Made by a program: the position numbers and the translations under genes. A stretch of DNA of 46,440 bases from Chromera velia. Its lineage: Eukaryota > Sar > Chromeraceae. The DNA is taken from assembly GCA_018398765.1 (NCBI GenBank), contig JAHBMJ010000501.1, positions 1 through 46,440 of the forward strand. The letters run 5' to 3'. Below are positions 45,001 to 46,440 of this stretch, in pieces. A model generated the notes under the pieces. That model was not told the origin of the DNA and ran no database searches. It saw nothing but the letters and a program-made list of their open reading frames with translations. Numbering within the stretch: the stretch's first letter is position 1; every line of letters begins with the position of its first letter.

Positions 45001-46440
45001 GGAGCAATGGCAGGGTTGGATGGATTGTAATCAATGTAGGGAAAAGCCTGCAGTCTGTGGTTTTCATCGATGAGGCTGCGAGCGCTGCAAGGTATGCGAA
45101 GGCGCTCAGGCAAGACACTGTCAAGTACCTCATCAGCCATCCTTTTCGTTTAGTCCTCATCTGGGTTCGTGTCTCCTCGCTCACGCATCTCCTCTCTCGC
45201 TGCTGAATGGTATTCGTCAAACCTCTCTAGATGGAAGAGGTGAACGCGACTAAAGATCCAGCTCTTGTCAGGTGGGTGGAAAGGCAGTCGGGAGGGATCA
45301 GAGGCGTTTGGTCCTTCGTTTTCAAGCAGGAATTTGAGGAGGTTGTTTGGGAGGGAGCAGAAAGATATTTTTAGGAGACGTGTCATGATAGCTTGAGCCT
45401 CCTCATTTTCTTATGCAGGGGCAAGCACGCGCTCAACATCGAACAGACACTGGTCCCCCCGACCCACTGGCAGATGCAGAAGGTTGTTCTTTCCACTGAA
45501 AAAACCAATCAGTTGTTCCGAATCCCCTGTGCCATCTTTTGTAGGTTGGACAATCGCAAACTCCCTGTCTTCAACACTTGGTAGCCAGTGGCTGGTTGGG
45601 TAGACTGCCAAAGGTGCGGACTGGGGGTATCCCTTTTTTCGCAACGCCCGCCTCCATACCATAGAGGGGACCGAGGTGGGGGGCTGTCCATCAGTCGTTT
45701 TAAGGGTGTACGGTTTCAGTTGTCTGAGAAGGATTCTCTTGAGGGGATCTGGGACTTCAATGGCACCGTCTTTCGGTTCTATTTGCAGCGTGGCCCCACT
45801 AACGACCCTGCACTCATCCGTAGCACCATCGAGGAGGACGCGTATGGGGTACTCTCCCTACGTCTTGGGTCGTGGCACAGAAGTGCATATCCGTTGAAGG
45901 CTTCTCAGCAACATGGGGATGTTGACGAGCCAACGTTCCTCCATGCCGGTGCCACTGGCAGGTTCATTCGCTGGCAAGGCTCTCTTGTGAGTGAGCCTGA
46001 CAGATCGGCCTTCCTTCAAAGAACCAACAACCGCTCCATTCTCAGGCTGCATTTCTGATTGTATTTGCCTAGCTGGTCCTAACATCAACGTGGTCAACTG
46101 AGAAGAAGCTTCGGGGTCAAGGGGTTGGGGAGGTGCAAAGGGGTGGGATGTCGAGGAGGAGGAGAAGTTCGACTGATGTTCTTCTGTCAGGGTCCTCTGT
46201 AAGACCCGTATCGTTTTTCCCGATTGACCATCATTGGAAAAGGGGTCTCCGGGGGCATAATCAGACACAAGTGGAGGTTCGGCTCCATTTGGGAGGTGGA
46301 GCACTAGGCCTGGGCCTCTGACAGAGGACAAAGGCTGACTCTAGGTTAGGATGGCAGCACCGGCAAAAGATGAGGAAGAGGACGAACCTGTGTTTATCCA
46401 AGTGTCAGTCCAAACTGAGTAATTTCCTGATCGCTGAGCA
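42027..46440 (-). pseudogene. copia gag-like region plus aspartic protease, single frame with eight stops
   Basis: One frame is readable over about 4.4 kb. It is interrupted by TAG 46341-46343, TAG 45858-45860, TAA 45411-45413, TAA 45150-45152, TGA 44979-44981, TGA 44409-44411, TAA 44265-44267 and TGA 43257-43259, and ends with TAA at 42027. The gag-like part has a Cys/His-rich segment (CNICEVQQ, CLGHNSYNC, near 44700-44760). The protease follows 43257 with VVADTASSIDIMS and a hydrophobic IFGLSWL motif; the usual D-T/S-G triad reads D-T-A. Downstream are three 20-residue acidic/Pro repeats encoded by a 60-bp tandem repeat. Protein-like composition persists across the stops, so they are probably recent substitutions in one original ORF. 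Confidence 0.7.
42061..42255 (-). repeat. 60-bp tandem repeat, three copies, in frame
   Basis: Successive 60-bp units, each encoding EEAPPPAPESAEPMQLVEQQ or a close variant in the gag-protease frame. The unit is a multiple of three, so copy number changes would not disturb the frame. Confidence 0.9.

Larger units (their letters stand above)
36782..46440 (-). mobile_element. Ty1/copia-type LTR retrotransposon, decayed, right end outside the window
   Basis: Reading leftward, the order is gag-like region, protease, integrase, reverse transcriptase, RNase H, which is the copia order (integrase before RT). It carries eight in-frame stops in the gag-protease frame, one inside integrase and one inside RNase H, so it is not autonomous as it stands. 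No LTR pair could be recognised: the 5' end lies beyond 46440, and no TG...CA boundary is evident left of 36782. Confidence 0.92.

Noticed and set aside
1-46440. CRISPR array, rRNA genes or bacterial operons
   Set aside because: No regularly spaced palindromic repeats with unique spacers, no rRNA-like sequence, and genes are spliced; the regular arrays are satellites.

Overview
This is nuclear DNA of a eukaryote: the genes are split by GT-AG introns, microsatellites are abundant, satellite DNA is present and there is a Ty1/copia-type retroelement. The best guess is an alveolate protist, and a chromerid alga (Chromera-like) fits well. The grounds are a plasmepsin V/ASP5-like membrane aspartyl protease, at least nine perfect TGCATGCA motifs (an apicomplexan AP2-type site), GCAG-type acceptors, long repeat-filled introns and a very low gene density. 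The organism is an inference; dinoflagellates look less likely because the splice sites are canonical.

Layout. 0-4.2 kb: GA-rich microsatellites and no recognisable gene. 4.2-8.2 kb (+): a gene with tentative 5' exons, a 108-bp minisatellite, two 222-nt sushi (CCP) exons and a last exon encoding a transmembrane helix, a coiled coil and a conserved domain (family A). 8.2-16.8 kb: mostly unassigned, with two copies of a dispersed repeat carrying a hydrophobic coding-like segment, some possible exons, a tRNA-like relic and AT-rich islands. 16.8-18.25 kb (-): a WD-repeat protein gene. 18.88-25.95 kb (+): an 11-exon gene for a type I membrane pepsin-family protease of about 936 residues, divergent from the WD gene. 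26-31.9 kb: repeat country, with a LINE tail, AT-rich repeats in inverted orientation, GGAA arrays and a 145-bp satellite with a 290-bp higher-order period. 31.9-33.3 kb (-): a third copy of the dispersed repeat and a paralogue of the family A last exon, in the same relative order as on the left, suggesting an inverted segmental duplication. 33.3-36.7 kb: no recognisable gene. 36.8 kb to the right end (-): a decayed copia-type element (gag-like region, protease, integrase, reverse transcriptase, RNase H, and an unusual C-terminal zinc knuckle) with many in-frame stops.

What is solid: the protease gene, whose eleven exons join in one frame through compatible phases; the sushi exons; the paralogous family A exons; the satellite; and the copia polyprotein. 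Less certain are the 5' part of the family A gene, the join inside the WD gene, and the single-exon candidates. Most other open frames are shadows of low-complexity DNA.
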